Shown here: positions 21,501 to 33,791 of the stretch, one piece after another
Numbering within the stretch: the first letter of the stretch is position 1
How the letters are laid out: each line of letters opens with the position of its first letter
Assembly: GCF_051622035.1 (NCBI RefSeq)
Contig: NC_135359.1
Location: forward strand, 21,548,001-21,612,000
Source of the DNA: Arctopsyche grandis
Taxonomy: Eukaryota; Arthropoda; Insecta; Trichoptera; Hydropsychidae
DNA: 64,000 nt
Direction of reading: 5' to 3'
The notes under the pieces: model-generated
Seen by the model: only the letters and a program-made list of their open reading frames with translations
What the model was told of the DNA's origin: nothing
Databases searched by the model: none
Position numbers and translations under genes: made by a program

Positions 21501-24500
21501 AGCTTTTTATTGTATAATATGTTATGTATATGGTACTTTTTATCGTATAGATCGCGGATGTTATTAAATTAAAAAGTACCATATACATAACATATAATAC
21601 AATAAAAAGTTACTGTTTCCATTAAAATAGGAAAATTTAGGATTTTTGAATATTTTGTCGCTTGAACATTATTTCCGTAGACATTTTGTCGCGGGTACAT
21701 TTTGTCAGTGCACTAATTTTTGGGTACATTTTGTCGTTGAACCAATTGTCGTGTAACCTAATTCGCCATATGACTCAACTAATGTGGGTTAGACGGAATA
21801 AATTCCAACTGGTCAAAATACAAAACAACTGAAAATACACTTCAATTATAACGGTAGTTGGTACCAGGTTAGATGGAATATATTCCAACTAGACAAAATA
21901 TATTAAAACTGGAAGATACACTTTAATTGTAACATATATATATATACAAACTAAACGACGAGATACACCGAAAAAGGCAGAGGAAACAAGTCTCGAGAAA
22001 TTTCAAGTCAATGGAGTAGACCCAATGTGTATATCAGACACCAACATAGATTTATTTATCTTTTGCAATGAGTATGGAAAAATGATATTTCAATATAGTA
22101 AATGAGCGTTGAATATGTTTATTATAAAATAGGGTTGTAATCGTTGTAGATTTACTTATGCAATTGAAGCCTACAAAATCACTCATAAATATTCCAAAAA
22201 CTACCAATTTTTTTTTTTAATTATCCTGCTGACAAATATTATACGCCAAAATGGAAAATTTGATGATAAATGTTCATCTATCTATACATTTTAATATTCA
22301 GTTATTAAATTTGGATACAGTTTATGTGGACTTAACTGTTAGAAATATATTGAAAAAAAAACCAGCGACAAAAATATGATTTTAAATGATACAAGCTAGA
22401 AAAAAGCAGCAATGAGTCTTTTTATTAAAAAAAAAATTCAGAGACTATATTTTGAAATGGAACGTATGTTAAAAGCTTAACATACCAAGAATATCTTTTC
22501 ATAAAGGTACAATTTTATTCACAATTATTGGGAATATGAACTCGAACGTTGTCATTGAAAACATTTTTTCTTTGTTTGTCGACTCTCATAATGCTCGTAA
22601 TGATCCGAGTGTCACAATACAACAGTTACAAATTCGAAACAATCTTACCCTCCTCGAGTACAATTATTACAATCGTCCAACATATTATACATGCAAATCT
22701 AAAAAAAGAGAACATCGAAGAACGAGCATATAATTCGAGTTCATGCAAACATATACACATGTACGAGCAAAAATAAAGTGAGAATGTGGTGTTTCATTAT
22801 TAACAAATCGCAATAAAAACGTCTTCTCAATGGTTTTCGAAGCAAGCAATGTAAGCAGGCAGATATAGTGATGCAGCATTTCACATATTAAACGACATTC
22901 GGAGGACCTTGGTCTTTCACTTGTCCGGTCTGTTGCGGCGGCAACATCTGTGGAGGAGGGAGGTCAACGGGGGGCTGCTGAGACAACTCACTGGGCTGCT
23001 TGGCGAGCGGTCCCGGCCGTAACGCCGGGGGTATCCCCATGGGGTGGTACTGGGGATACTGCGTCGGTCCCACCACCGGATGGTTGAACTGAGGCTGCTG
23101 GTACGGGGCCCCGCCAATGGGGCCCAACGTCGGTGGCACCGAAAGCTGCATGATGGCCGGGTCGTTGGGTAAGGACGAAACATTGTTCAACACTCGAATA
23201 TCCTTTATGTCCGAGCCTCGAAACAGGATGTAGTCGTACACTTGGTTCTGTGGCGCCACCGGATATTGCGTCTCTCTATCCTCCGTGCCGAATGAGCGCA
23301 CTGAAAAAATACACAAACAATCATTAAAAAAGAGTCATCGCAGATCGTTTTCAGCCAGCAGGATGGCTCAGTGGTAACGTGTACGTTTAGCACCAAGTGA
23401 TTATCGGGTTCAATCCCGCTATACTGTTAGTTAAACTTGGATATTGTAGATTATCAATCGTTTGCCATTGTTGAAATGGTTCCTCAAAAAATCATTCTAC
23501 CTGCTGTCATAAATCTTCTGTATTTAATGTAAAAATTAATTAAAAATCTAAAATCATTCAATTAATTACAATTAAAATTATTCTACCTGCTGTCATAAAT
23601 CTTCTGTATTTAATGTAAAAATTATTTACAAATCGAAAATTTATAGATATATCAATGGATTAATTTCGTGTTATTCAGCTTTTCGAAATACAGTGATTTA
23701 TGTAATAAAAATGCTGCAATGTTTGTAATTAATTGTTCAGGAAGGCGCATTGGGGTTTTCTTTTCAAGCCTTCCTAGTATATATCTATGTAATTGTAAAT
23801 AGGTTTTTGAGTTATTTTTCCTATTATGCCGTACATTAACATTAGAATAATATAATACTATGATTACTAACCATATTAAATTAAATTGTAAAATAGAAAA
23901 CGATCAGTAGATCGGTAGCTATTAAAATAGATATAAGCTGTATTGTGAACATAATTTCGTAATAATAAAAAGCATTTAAAAATCAAATCAAAAATATATC
24001 TATGTAAAAATAAAATATTGAATTGGAACAAATATTGCACATTTTTTGTTGTTGTAAATTTGCATTGCAAATTCATGGGAACGATTTGCAACAATACTAA
24101 CGACGCGTAAAAAGTATTCATACCTACTAAGCGTGTGGTTTCGTATATATAAAAAAAATTATTTAAACGGGATATATATATATATATATGTTTTTTTTTT
24201 ATATTAGAAGGAATAATATGTAAAGGTGAAATTTATAAATACAAAGCAACTTTTGTTACCGTTCAAAAGAAAATGTTACCTCTATGGAGAGAGAGTATAG
24301 TAACGGTAAATTAGAGCACACATTCGAATCCTCAATTATACATTTGTGCAATCGTGTCGAATATTGAATTTTATATACGAGTCGAGTGGATTTAGGGGTG
24401 AAAGGAAGGAGTGGCGCATATTGTTGGACAATATGCACAACTTGTTGCATTCACATTCCCATATTGGACAATGACGTCTTGTGGGGAAAAGCAAACAATG

Positions 24501-24830
24501 CACTGACAATGAGTTATGTCACTGACAATGAGGAGCAACCACAAAAGTTTCGACGCAATTTGGAAAGTGATGCGCAGAAGCGTTCGTTCGGCCAACAGTT
24601 GTCAAGTTGGAAACGAAAGCGAAATGGCGCGAGAAAAGGGGGGTGGGGTGGGGCGGGGTGAGGTGTTGTGTTGGAGTGTTGGTGTTGGTGTTGGTGTTGG
24701 GAAAGTTACCGCTGGCCAGGGCGATGGTGCACTCCTGAGGGTCGACGGTGAAGAGGCGGCCCTCGTAGCGGATGTCGGCTTTGGAGATGAGCGAGATCTT
24801 GGAGCCCAGCTCGGGCATTCCGGCCGCCAT
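18574..24830 (-). CDS. tral: LSM14 / trailer hitch mRNP protein
   Basis: Six minus-strand exons: 24710-24830, 22908-23300, 19569-19825, 19174-19485, 18948-19090, 18574-18871, giving 507 aa. LSM14/Tral proteins sit in P-bodies and germ granules, bind DDX6/Me31B and 4E-T, and repress translation. Order of parts: N-terminal LSm domain ([16 protein letters not shown], then [18 protein letters not shown] and [12 protein letters not shown]); a Pro/Gln-rich stretch; a Gln/His/Asn-rich linker; an RGG cluster; the FDF motif ([17 protein letters not shown]); the FFD-like block [12 protein letters not shown]; the TFG box (RKLNSETFG); and a C-terminal RGG/Gln tail. The exon 2 donor (CAAG/GTCCTC) is weak. 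If unused, the frame stops 20 nt later at 22888, giving a short isoform. Confidence 0.9.
21300..21840. repeat. Outer inverted repeat enclosing the 404-bp MITE
   Basis: TTGAATTGTATTTCCAGTTG (from 21301) and its neighbour AAACCAGTTGGAAT are matched in reverse complement on the right of the MITE (AATTCCAACTGGTCAAAA, ACAACTGAAAATACACTTCA, to about 21845). A third partial copy follows near 21870-21925. The 404-bp MITE appears to have landed in an older palindromic element. Confidence 0.6.
21355..21758. mobile_element. Palindromic MITE with 9-bp target duplication
   Basis: Nearly the whole 404 bp folds back on itself. The left arm starts GGGGACGCGACAATTGG and the right arm, on the other strand, GGTTACACGACAATTGG. 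Both share GTTCAACGACAAAATGTACC and an inner part around TGGTACTTTTT. A perfect 9-bp duplication TAATTCGCC flanks it (21346-21354 and 21759-21767). Nine-base duplications point to Mutator-like transposition. It lies in LSM14 intron 2. Confidence 0.82.
23354..23430 (+). repeat. tRNA-derived SINE head
   Basis: Contains an A box (TGGCTCAGTGG, 23364-23374) and a B box (GGTTCAATCCC, 23407-23417) at tRNA-like spacing. The acceptor ends do not pair, so it is not a tRNA gene. Located in LSM14 intron 1. Confidence 0.6.
23815..23990 (+). repeat. Dispersed repeat, copy 1
   Basis: About 170 bp (including GATCAGTAGATC, AGCTATTAAAATAGATATAA and AATAATAAAAAGCATTT) occurs in reverse complement at 29175-29345 with modest divergence. 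Confidence 0.6.
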
Positions 24831-25575
24831 GGCTGCTGCGGGCGGGGGGGGGCGAGGGGGGGGCGAAAGCGGGCGTCCAGACGGTCACACGACAGCGATA
24901 GCGACTGCAGCTGGCGAGCGGCGGGCGGCTAGTGGCGAGTGACGAATGACGAATGACGATAGCCGCGGCCGAAGCGGCGGATGTGGCGGGGGCGGGGGCG
25001 GGGGTGGGGGCGCCCGATGCGACCAGACGAGGCTGATTCCTTCGGATTACTGTGGCGGTGGCGGTGGCGGGGGACGCGGGACGAAGCCGCTGCCGGCCGC
25101 CGCCGACACTGCCGCCCAAACTGACTCTATACGCGCCCTAACCCTCCAGTTCGCGGCCATCGCCCGCGCCCCGCACCCTACTTTCGCTTTATAGCTTTTT
25201 CGTAAATAAACTTCCACGCCGATTCGCCCGCAAATAATTGCCTCCTGTAGGTTCTTCCGCGGCTTCGCAATGAAATACGACTCTGTACGGGACTCGATAG
25301 GGTGAACTTAAAGCGGTGCGAAAGTTCACTCGTCTGCTAAAGTGAGCGCTATGAACTATTCTAAAACTAAAACTTCGACTAATCTTTGATTGAAAATCTC
25401 AAATGCACACTAAAAGTTAATTTGCCACGCTGACATATTTATGTTAAATTTACGCACATACAATATCCATACATATGTCCGTTTAAATATTTTTCCATTT
25501 CACACGGTTCACCGATTCTTTTGTATCTATGCGCTTTACACACATAAGTAATCTGCTAATTCTTTGATAATATTT
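24831..25575. other. GC-rich upstream region of LSM14
   Basis: Strongly GC-rich to about 25190, with GGGGGC runs and GGTGGC repeats, then AT-rich. This is likely the LSM14 promoter and 5' UTR; the several open frames here are low-complexity GC artefacts. Confidence 0.4.
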
Positions 25576-25735
25576 TGTGGCGGCTCGCTTATACGACATG
25601 GTCGAGTTTGGTTGCCTTCCTGCGAGTGGGAATCAACTCGGCTGGGTTCGGAGAACCACTACTCACTCTGCCTTTAGCTGTCATATAATAAACACGTGCA
25701 TTAACATGCCAGTCGTCTCATTCGTTCATCCCCCA
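25576..25735 (+). mobile_element. Solo LTR (160-bp family)
   Basis: TGTGGCGGCTCGCTTATACG at the start and CGTTCATCCCCCA at the end, 160 bp. It matches the LTRs at 36404, 37321 and (reversed) 42664. An AATAAA lies near the 3' part (TATAATAAACACG). No clean target duplication was found. Confidence 0.8.
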
Positions 25736-27327
25736 TAATTAAAAAAAAAATTAAGTCTCAGCAGTGGAACTCCAAATTCCCTTTCTCTCGCAAATAAATT
25801 CAATCTAAATTTATTTAGATTGAAAAATTGGACAATCACACAATACCGCATATAGCGCAGACAAAAAAAATATTCTAATATTCTCGTATACAATTGTATA
25901 CAACGCACATTCTACATACAACGCGTATTCGTATCTCGTATACAACGCACATTCTACATTGTGCAAGTTGTGCAATTTATAACCATTTACAATCATCATT
26001 TATAGCCATTCACAATCATCATTTATAGCCATTCACAATCATTGTTTACAGCCATTTACTATTTATTGCTGGATGAAGGTTTCTCCAACACGCTTACATT
26101 TATCTCTGTTTTGCGCAATTCTCATACATTTTTCTAATTTTATCCACCTGTCTTCTTTGCGGCCTTCCCTTCAACCTTTTATATTCTCTCGGGTACCATC
26201 CTAACACTTCTTTTCTTTTAAATACAGAACCCACCCATTGCCTGATCAATCTCTTCAATCTCTTTACTATAGGTATATAAACAATCCTCGTCATACTTTT
26301 TACCAACACAACTCTCCTGTTTACTTGACATCTCATCTATTTCTCTTCGCTATGCTATTCAGAGCTACGTACTTTTTGAGTATATTGGACTTTATTTAAC
26401 ATTTTGATATTCAATATTCAAGTTTCAAAAATTGTAAATATACGTATGCGTATGTATTTGTTTAAAAATGCACCTCTCCCCCTGGGTCCCAATCTCCTCT
26501 ATAATGTAAAAATGGTGTACAATAAGATTAATTCTTAGTTTTCTTACTATTAATTAAATTCACACGCATAAGCCATACTTGCTATTTTTTGGCTTTTTAA
26601 ATTAAACGAGGTCACTGAATGTTTTTTTCGTAAGTTTACACCAATAAAGTAAATCATTAATTACAAACTTCAAAACTTCACCCAATATCATAACTAGACA
26701 CTGGATAGTCACAGTGCTTTTTCTAAGAATCGGGGCGGTTTAATTCTATTTACAAAGCTAGAGTCCAAAAAAAAAAACGTTCGGCGAACCTTTAACAATG
26801 CAATGAACAATACACAGCACCCTCTGGGTCCGTTTTTTTCAAGACGGCACCTTGGTTATCCGGTCCTTAATCATAAAATTTCTTGCGCTCATTTTATTTT
26901 ATAACCGGCAAGCTCGATCGAGCCGATTCTAACACAACTCTGCCAACACCGTGTGATTTTGATGAAGTACGTACATACGTATACCAATAAACATTTGATT
27001 AAAAAAAGCTCATTTTAAATAATCGATTTTAATTGTTTCTATGAATAGATCATTTTCAAAACCTCTCTACCCACCATTTTCAATCTACCGAAACTGAAAT
27101 AAATATAAATGATCGCTCAATTTCGCATTCGCCTAGTTCTAAAAACTTGTACCGAAAGCGAACGAATTTTCAGAACATGCAGACGAAATTGAATTGGTAA
27201 TTCAAAAATCCTAAAAGGAGTATTCGTATGCGTATGTACTGTCAAAGGGAGATAAAGCAAAGCGAAAAGCGAAGAGCGAGGAGCGGGGGTGGGGAGTGGG
27301 GGTGCAGGTGGCAGTCTGGTGAGCAAG
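25736..27327. other. Spacer with small tandem repeats and a decayed ORF
   Basis: Contains partial duplications of GTATACAACGCACATTCTAC near 25890-25950. A run of about 23-bp units (ATAGCCATTCACAATCATCA) spans 25981-26060. The 237-bp minus frame at 26100-26336 is listed separately. The right end adjoins the cytochrome c1 promoter. Confidence 0.4.
26100..26336 (-). pseudogene. Possible retrotransposon ORF remnant
   Basis: The minus strand reads RLKGRPQRRQVDKIRKMYEN near its end, similar in style to the G-RP-KRW-DDI tail of many LINE reverse transcriptases. The match is short and I cannot exclude chance. Confidence 0.3.
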
Positions 27328-30300
27328 ATGGCGGCGCTGGCCGGTCGCATGTGTGGAGCTGCCCTGCTCAGGGGTTCGCAGCCGATCCTCGCGCCGAAGC
27401 AGGTCAGCAGGATCACTCGCCTCGGACCCCTCTCCACTCTCCCGACCTTCAGATCACCCGAGTGCCTTTTTTCCACTTTCCGCCCCTTCCACCTTTCCCT
27501 TTCCCTGCCCCCGCCCCTGTCCTTCGTCCCCATAGACTTGAGTGCAGGAAACTTGGAGACGGCCTCACCCACCTCCCAAAATTGTCAGAGGGGCGTATTC
27601 CCTTCGATTAGTCTTCGCGAAGACCCCACCCCCCTCTCTCAGCTGTGCGTTATGTAATGTGCTTACCTAATGTAATGTACTTTGTGTTTCAGGTGCGGTT
27701 GCTGGGGACTACGGCCGGTGGTCTCTCTCGCAATCAGAAATATGTGAGTACTTCTTCAACCCCGCCCCGCTCCTCCCCCCTCTGCTCGTCTCATTCATGG
27801 TTCGTCTTCCATGTAAACATTCATAACCTCAAATGTCATATTGTTCACTGACAGTAACGTCTGATGATCTATGATGAAACTGATACATTCGATCTATATC
27901 GGCCTTATACTTGTAAAGATTTTAAAATTTAGTGAAATTACTAAATTGATTAACAATGATTAATCAAATGCTGCATAAAATAATTCGTTTTTATAGATCT
28001 TATTTTTCTAATCTTTCAGGGGGAGTGCTAGTCAAAAATCGTTAACCTTAAAATATGTATGTGTGAAAATTCCATATGAAATGTGTCGAATGTCCCCATT
28101 TAATATTTTAATTGCTTCTACAGGTTTGATCGTTTCAAGTGGTAAAAATTGTTAACTTACCTTACATAGTAGAAATTTATCGATTTTCATTCTTCAGTTT
28201 AACATGTTAGATAATCCGTTTCAAAATCTGTTTAGGTAATCATATTCACAAAATTGAAATATTTCAAAGGCCATCAATTATTCTACAACATGTGTGCTTT
28301 CAATGTACATAATTTACAGAATAGAATTTTGTTACACTAAATTAGTTTTAAAGCATAAATATTTCTGCTTTCAAATGACTGCTACATGTTTCAGAGAATA
28401 AATAATCCTACTTGAAAAATAGTATAAAGCCTCGATTATAAATGGTCTGGATAATGGAGAGAAGAAAATATCGCTTTTTTTTCTTTCAGCTCTTCATTTC
28501 ATGATTTTTTCGAACTTGTTCTTCGGACAAATCACATCCTTAAAACGAAAATTTTATAGCTCCACAATTGGGTTAATGCAGTTTTTTTACTACATTCGTA
28601 TGCTATCCAACCATATTAGCAACCTTTCAAAATAACATCTCATTTTCTTATACAATATACTATAGCAGTGGTTCTTAACCTGGTTCGATCGAACCCCAGG
28701 GGCTCGGTGAGTCAGTCTCAGGGGTTCGGCGGAAGTCAAGACACACCCGAATCATATGATTCGGGTGCCAATTAAGAAGGGTTCGGTGAATGCGCATATG
28801 AAACTGGTGGGGTTCAGTACCTCCAACAAGGTTAAGAACCACTGCTAAAGTTATAAGTTTTTACCAGAATTGACTGACTTTGTCTCCGACTTACTTTTAT
28901 GATTCGATTCCGACTCCAACTTGAACGATTTTAGTAAGATTGACTTTTCTTGCCAACGTATAAAATTGCTAGGAATAAAAATAATAGCGATCAAAAAATT
29001 ATGAAATGTAAAAAATTAAAGGAATAAAAAAAGTCATTAAACATTAACATGTAGCCCAATTAATTGAAATATTGGCAATATAATAGATATAAATAAAAAT
29101 TAAGTAAATTAATAGTGTGTATATATATGTATGTATGAATTTCATACATAAATAAATCAATGAAAATAAAAAAGTATTGATTTTTTAAATGCTTTTTATT
29201 ATTATTAAATTATGTTCACAGCGCATCTTATATCTATTTTAATAGCTACTGATCTACTGATCATTTTCTATTTTATTTTATTTTTGTTAGTAATTTAAGT
29301 ATTATATTATTCTAATTTTAATGTACAGCATAATAGGGAAAAGAGCTCAAAAACCTCTAAAAAAGTATGAGACTGAGGAAACAATCGGTTTTGGCTACAA
29401 AACATCAAAATACCTGCAATTCAATCTTCAATGTGATTTAAAATCATGATTTTTATAAAATAAGAACCCAAACTTTTTTTGACTGGTGATCGTAAGTGAC
29501 ATTAAGAAGAGGTTTAAAAGAGGTTTTAAAAAAATTATTAAATTTATTAGTAAATTTACTTCAGTACAATTAGAAACTAGTTGACACATACCGTAATACT
29601 ATTAATTAAAGAAAAAAAATTCGATATTGAAATTCGATATACAGACACATTCACACATACCGGCGGCATTTTGAAATATTAATAGCTATGACAGCATTTT
29701 CATTATGGAAACTTGCACAAGACAAAAGTTCTACTTCCAGTTATCGGATTTTGTTCGAATTTTTTTATTACTTTAAATCACTATCAGTATTATACGCATT
29801 AAATATCAAGAAAATAAAAATAATTTAAAAGGTCAAAATAAAATAATGAAATCTTGTTTTTAAATAAAAAACTACTTCCGGTTTACGAATTCTGACCAAA
29901 ACCTTATCGGCTCTAAGTTAGTGCATAGAGAATAGAAATATAAAGTTTCAGATTGATACGTTCAGGGGTGTTGAAGTTGAACTGCCACTTCCGGTTGATG
30001 GATGCTTACCAAATTTTATACATAACTTGGTATTAAGCTTAAACTTGTAGATATGAAATTTCAGTTCAATAAACCAAAAGGTTTCTGAGAAAAAAAAAGT
30101 ACTACTTCCGGTTCAGATAAAAATATTAGGTTATAAAATTTATAATTTCTATTACATGTAAAAAAATTTTATTGAATTCAAAAACTTAAATAATCGTAAG
30201 TGAAACGTAAAGGAGGTTTGGAAAAAAAGAGGACAAAAATTTATCTCGTGTCGATAAGAATTTCAGTAACCAATACTAAGTTTCAGTTCGATAGGACTAA

Positions 30301-32034
30301 CGGTGTTCAAAAAATCCCCAAAATACACATTTATGCAGCCCTCCTAGCTCATGGCATTATTCAACAATTAGTTTTAGCGAAGCTATCACCTTTGCGCCTT
30401 AAAGATGCGATATCTTCAGCGGCGTATCTTACAACGACGTATTTTATTAATTACATTGGATGGGAAACAAATACGTGTACACTAAAACGGTATTAGTGAC
30501 CAACACTTCTAAAAATCGCGCATATTGGGACATTGATGGAGATTTTATTCAATTGATGTAAAAAATCTGGCCACTTTTACCAATGCGAATCGTGAGATAA
30601 ATACATTGGATACTTCATCATATGTTATGCAACAAATTTTTCAAAAATTATTTGTTTTTTTCAATCTGGATAATCGAGGTTTTACTTTATATAAAATAGA
30701 GTGAAAATATACATTATTTATAAATGTTCTCCCACCATTAGAAAAAACTTCAAAAAGCTAAAAATAAACTGACTTGTAGATATATTATAGATAGATCGAT
30801 AAAGATTTTATACAATTGGAAGTATAATTCCAATTATATTTTTGCTTCTATGATTATTATTTACAAGTTATGTGTGTACATGCCGTAATGAATTGAATTT
30901 GAAGAAATATTCTTTGTGTTACAGCTGTTAACCACCTTAGGTGCCATCGGTGGTGGAGTTGGCACATTGATTTTTGCGTTAGAGCAATCTGTGTCGGCAT
31001 CCGGCACTGAAGTGCACCCACCGCATTACAATTGGAGTCACAATGGACTTATATCTTCCTTTGATCATGCTAGGTAATTATATTTTTTCAATAGCATGTA
31101 TATATATACTTTTTGTTTTACTAAAACACATTTTTTTTAGTATTCGTCGTGGTTATGAAGTATACAAGCAAGTATGTGCCGCCTGCCATTCACTGCAGTA
31201 CATGGCCTATCGTAATTTAGTTGGAATTTCGCACACTGAAGCTGAAGCTAAAGTCGAAGCAGCTGAGGTAGAGACGAGAGACAAAAATTAGAATATCAAT
31301 TTTTTTTTTTTTATATTTATATATGTATTTGCATCGTTACAGGTGATGGTTCGTGACGGTCCAGATGAAGTTGGTAACTATTTCATGAGACCTGGAAAGT
31401 TGTCTGACTATTTCCAATCACCATACCCCAACGAAGAAGCTGCCCGTGCTGCGAATAATGGCAAATATAATTTTAATTATTGGTTTACATTAAAATATTG
31501 TGCAAGTTCACTCAGAATTGATTTCTTCAATAATCCTTTATTTATTTATTATAGGAGCATATCCACCAGATCTCTCATACATCGTTTCGGCTAGAAAAGG
31601 TGGCGAAGATTACATATTCTCTTTGCTAACTGGATATGCAGAAGCTCCAGCTGGAATATTTTTGAAGGAGGGACAATATTTCAATCCGTATTTCCCAGGC
31701 GGTGCAATTTCCATGGCCCAGGCTCTCTATAATGAGGTAGGTTATTGATTTTCAACTGCATATCAGTTCACTTTTATCGAATTAAATTGCATTTGTTGAT
31801 GAATTTTAGGCTATGGAATATACGGATGGCACACCCCCGACAGCAAGTCAACTGGCTAAGGATGTAAGCACATTCCTGAGATGGACATCTGAACCTGAGC
31901 ATGATGACCGTAAACGGATGTTGATTAAAGCTGTCGGTTATGGCGTCATCGCTATATCAATTTCATACTACATGTACCGATTCAGGTGGACAACCATGAA
32001 ATCTAGAAAACTTGCGTTCAAACCAAAATCATAA
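27328..32034 (+). CDS. Cyt-c1: Cytochrome c1, complex III heme subunit
   Basis: Seven exons (27328-27402, 27693-27743, 30925-31073, 31141-31267, 31343-31460, 31555-31736, 31810-32034) encode 308 aa, the usual length. Cytochrome c1 passes electrons from the Rieske protein to cytochrome c in the mitochondrial inner membrane. Visible: a basic N-terminal targeting region ([16 protein letters not shown]); an insertion-signal helix [14 protein letters not shown]; the covalent heme motif CAACH at residues 104-108; the axial Met at about 227 (GGAISMA); PEHDDRKRM; and the C-terminal anchor [16 protein letters not shown] followed by [16 protein letters not shown]. Intron 5 (31461-31554) starts with GC, not GT; all alternatives bring stops or insert residues. 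Intron 2 is 3.2 kb. Confidence 0.95.
28666..28844. mobile_element. MITE with CAGTGGTTCTTAACC ends
   Basis: Left CAGTGGTTCTTAACC and the exact complement at the right end (to 28844), 179 bp. A perfect 24-bp palindrome lies inside (28744-28767, CACCCGAATCAT and its complement). The ends resemble the hAT element at 7814, but no 8-bp duplication is evident. Located in Cyt-c1 intron 2. Confidence 0.65.
29175..29345 (-). repeat. Dispersed repeat, copy 2 (inverted)
   Basis: Reverse-complement relative of 23815-23990; lies in Cyt-c1 intron 2. The rest of that intron (27744-30924) shows repeated ACTACTTCCGGTT phrases (29870-30115) but no coding exon. Confidence 0.55.
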
Positions 32035-33791
32035 AGTGTGAATATTATTGCAAGATCACATACATGTGTAGTGTGACTGTTTGTTTTTATTTTAAAAACT
32101 AGTAGTCACTTATTTGGTATTAAGGTGTTCAACATCATGTTTATGCCTATTCCGTTCTTAGGTAACAATTTATTATTTTCTTCTGAAAGTAAGCTAAACA
32201 CTTCTTACAGTTTAATATCAAACAGCCGATTTAATAATTTGCAGTCATTTAAGAGAAAATTTTTTGAGAAATGTACATATTCAGTATGTATGCGTATGTA
32301 ATTTTACATCCATTCTTGTCAGCTGTCATACATCTAAGAATGCGCTTGGCTTATCAGAATTAAATAACGTTAATAATTTATTGTATCGTACAATTAAATA
32401 AATTTTAAAACCAAAACGACTTTTCTTTGTAAAATGTGTAAAACGAAATAAACATTTCCTGCTCGTTTAGTATGAAATCTTGCCGATAAAAGCCATCACT
32501 GCAAATGAACTTTATTAATAATATATAAGATTTCATTCCAACTGTTAACAAGAACTCAAAAGTTTTGATTGGATTGCAATTTTTTTCAAACCAGGTAGTA
32601 TGTTGTACATTCTGGCTATGGTTTCTTCATTCTGATAATATATATTTGTAGATTTACTCTTTGAGACGCTTGAGCAGCGTGATCTTGAATATTTTTTTAC
32701 TAGATACATGTTTTGAAAACTTTTATTTACATCTATAAGTGAGATATTTTAATAGCTAGGGATAAAAATAAAACAATTTGTAAATTTTTGATTATATATA
32801 TATATTTAAAGTTAAATTAAACCTTAATTAGTCACATCATAACGCTGATTAATCAACGCCACAAGTGATATACAAAAAGGTTTGAATTGAATTTATGCAT
32901 TGTAAGCACATATTATAATGATGGCGTTTACCAAATTTTACAACTGATAGATGTACGAATTTAGAATCATAGTAGCTAACGGCAACAAAATTAAGACTTC
33001 CACATATGAAAATAGAAGTGCGTCTATTTTATTGTATCTACTGAATGAAAGCGTACCATAATCACATAAAATCTTTTTTTTAATTGTCGAAATCTTTGTT
33101 CGTATCCGGCTAAAATAAGTTGGTGGGCACATTTTTGTCGACATGTAAATGGAATTTTATTTTGTTATATTTAAAGATAAGTATGAAGGCTTTCATTCAG
33201 ATAGCAGCTAATACATAAAATTTTAATAATCATTAAATATATTTTTATTACATTTTAATTAAGATATTGTAAAAATCGAGCATCATAACTGTTTGATTTC
33301 AAATTAATGTAACAAGTGGTTCAGAAAGTAAAAAAATAAATAATGTTTAGAAAACTCTTGTCTAAAATTACATTAGTTGACAAATAACAGATGAAATTTT
33401 GGGGTAAAAATAAAATTATTGCAGCACCCAAACCATTTTATGATGGTTGTTGTGATTATTTTACGCATTCAATTCGCTCACTTCTATTATCAGTGTGAGG
33501 GTGCAGTTCATCAAATGAATGGAAAAAGAGTTTTAAATAACTGAAATATACAAAAAATAAAACCTCTGTCAACTAATTTGTAAGCCTAAGCAAACACGAG
33601 ATGATGCACTTGCGTTGGTTACTTTAAATGCATATAAGGTCTTATATTAGGCAAATTTATATGAAAAACTGAAAATACGAAATAACTTTAAATTAATTTC
33701 ACAAACAAATGTATAAGTAATTGATGTAAAAAAATTATTATATAATCGGAAAAACATGACAAATGGGCTAAAGGCTTGGTTACTGCCCATG
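32035..33791. other. 3' UTRs of convergent Cyt-c1 and Uev1A plus spacer
   Basis: AATAAA signals for Cyt-c1 lie near 32397 and 32446. No other gene seen; AT-rich throughout. Confidence 0.45.

Noticed and set aside
23354-23430. tRNA gene
   Set aside because: A and B boxes are present but the acceptor stem does not pair and the T stem is imperfect; a tRNA-derived SINE is more likely.
24516-25194. Several 80-140-codon frames upstream of LSM14
   Set aside because: All lie in GC-rich low-complexity DNA where stop codons are rare; only the LSM14 first exon has homology.
27117-27657. Overlapping frames around the first exon of Cyt-c1
   Set aside because: They overlap the verified exon in other frames and are explained by GC-rich composition.
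30200-30496. 98-codon plus-strand frame in Cyt-c1 intron 2
   Set aside because: No recognisable domain and no start or splice context; it lies in a repeat-like part of the intron with ACTTCCGG phrases.
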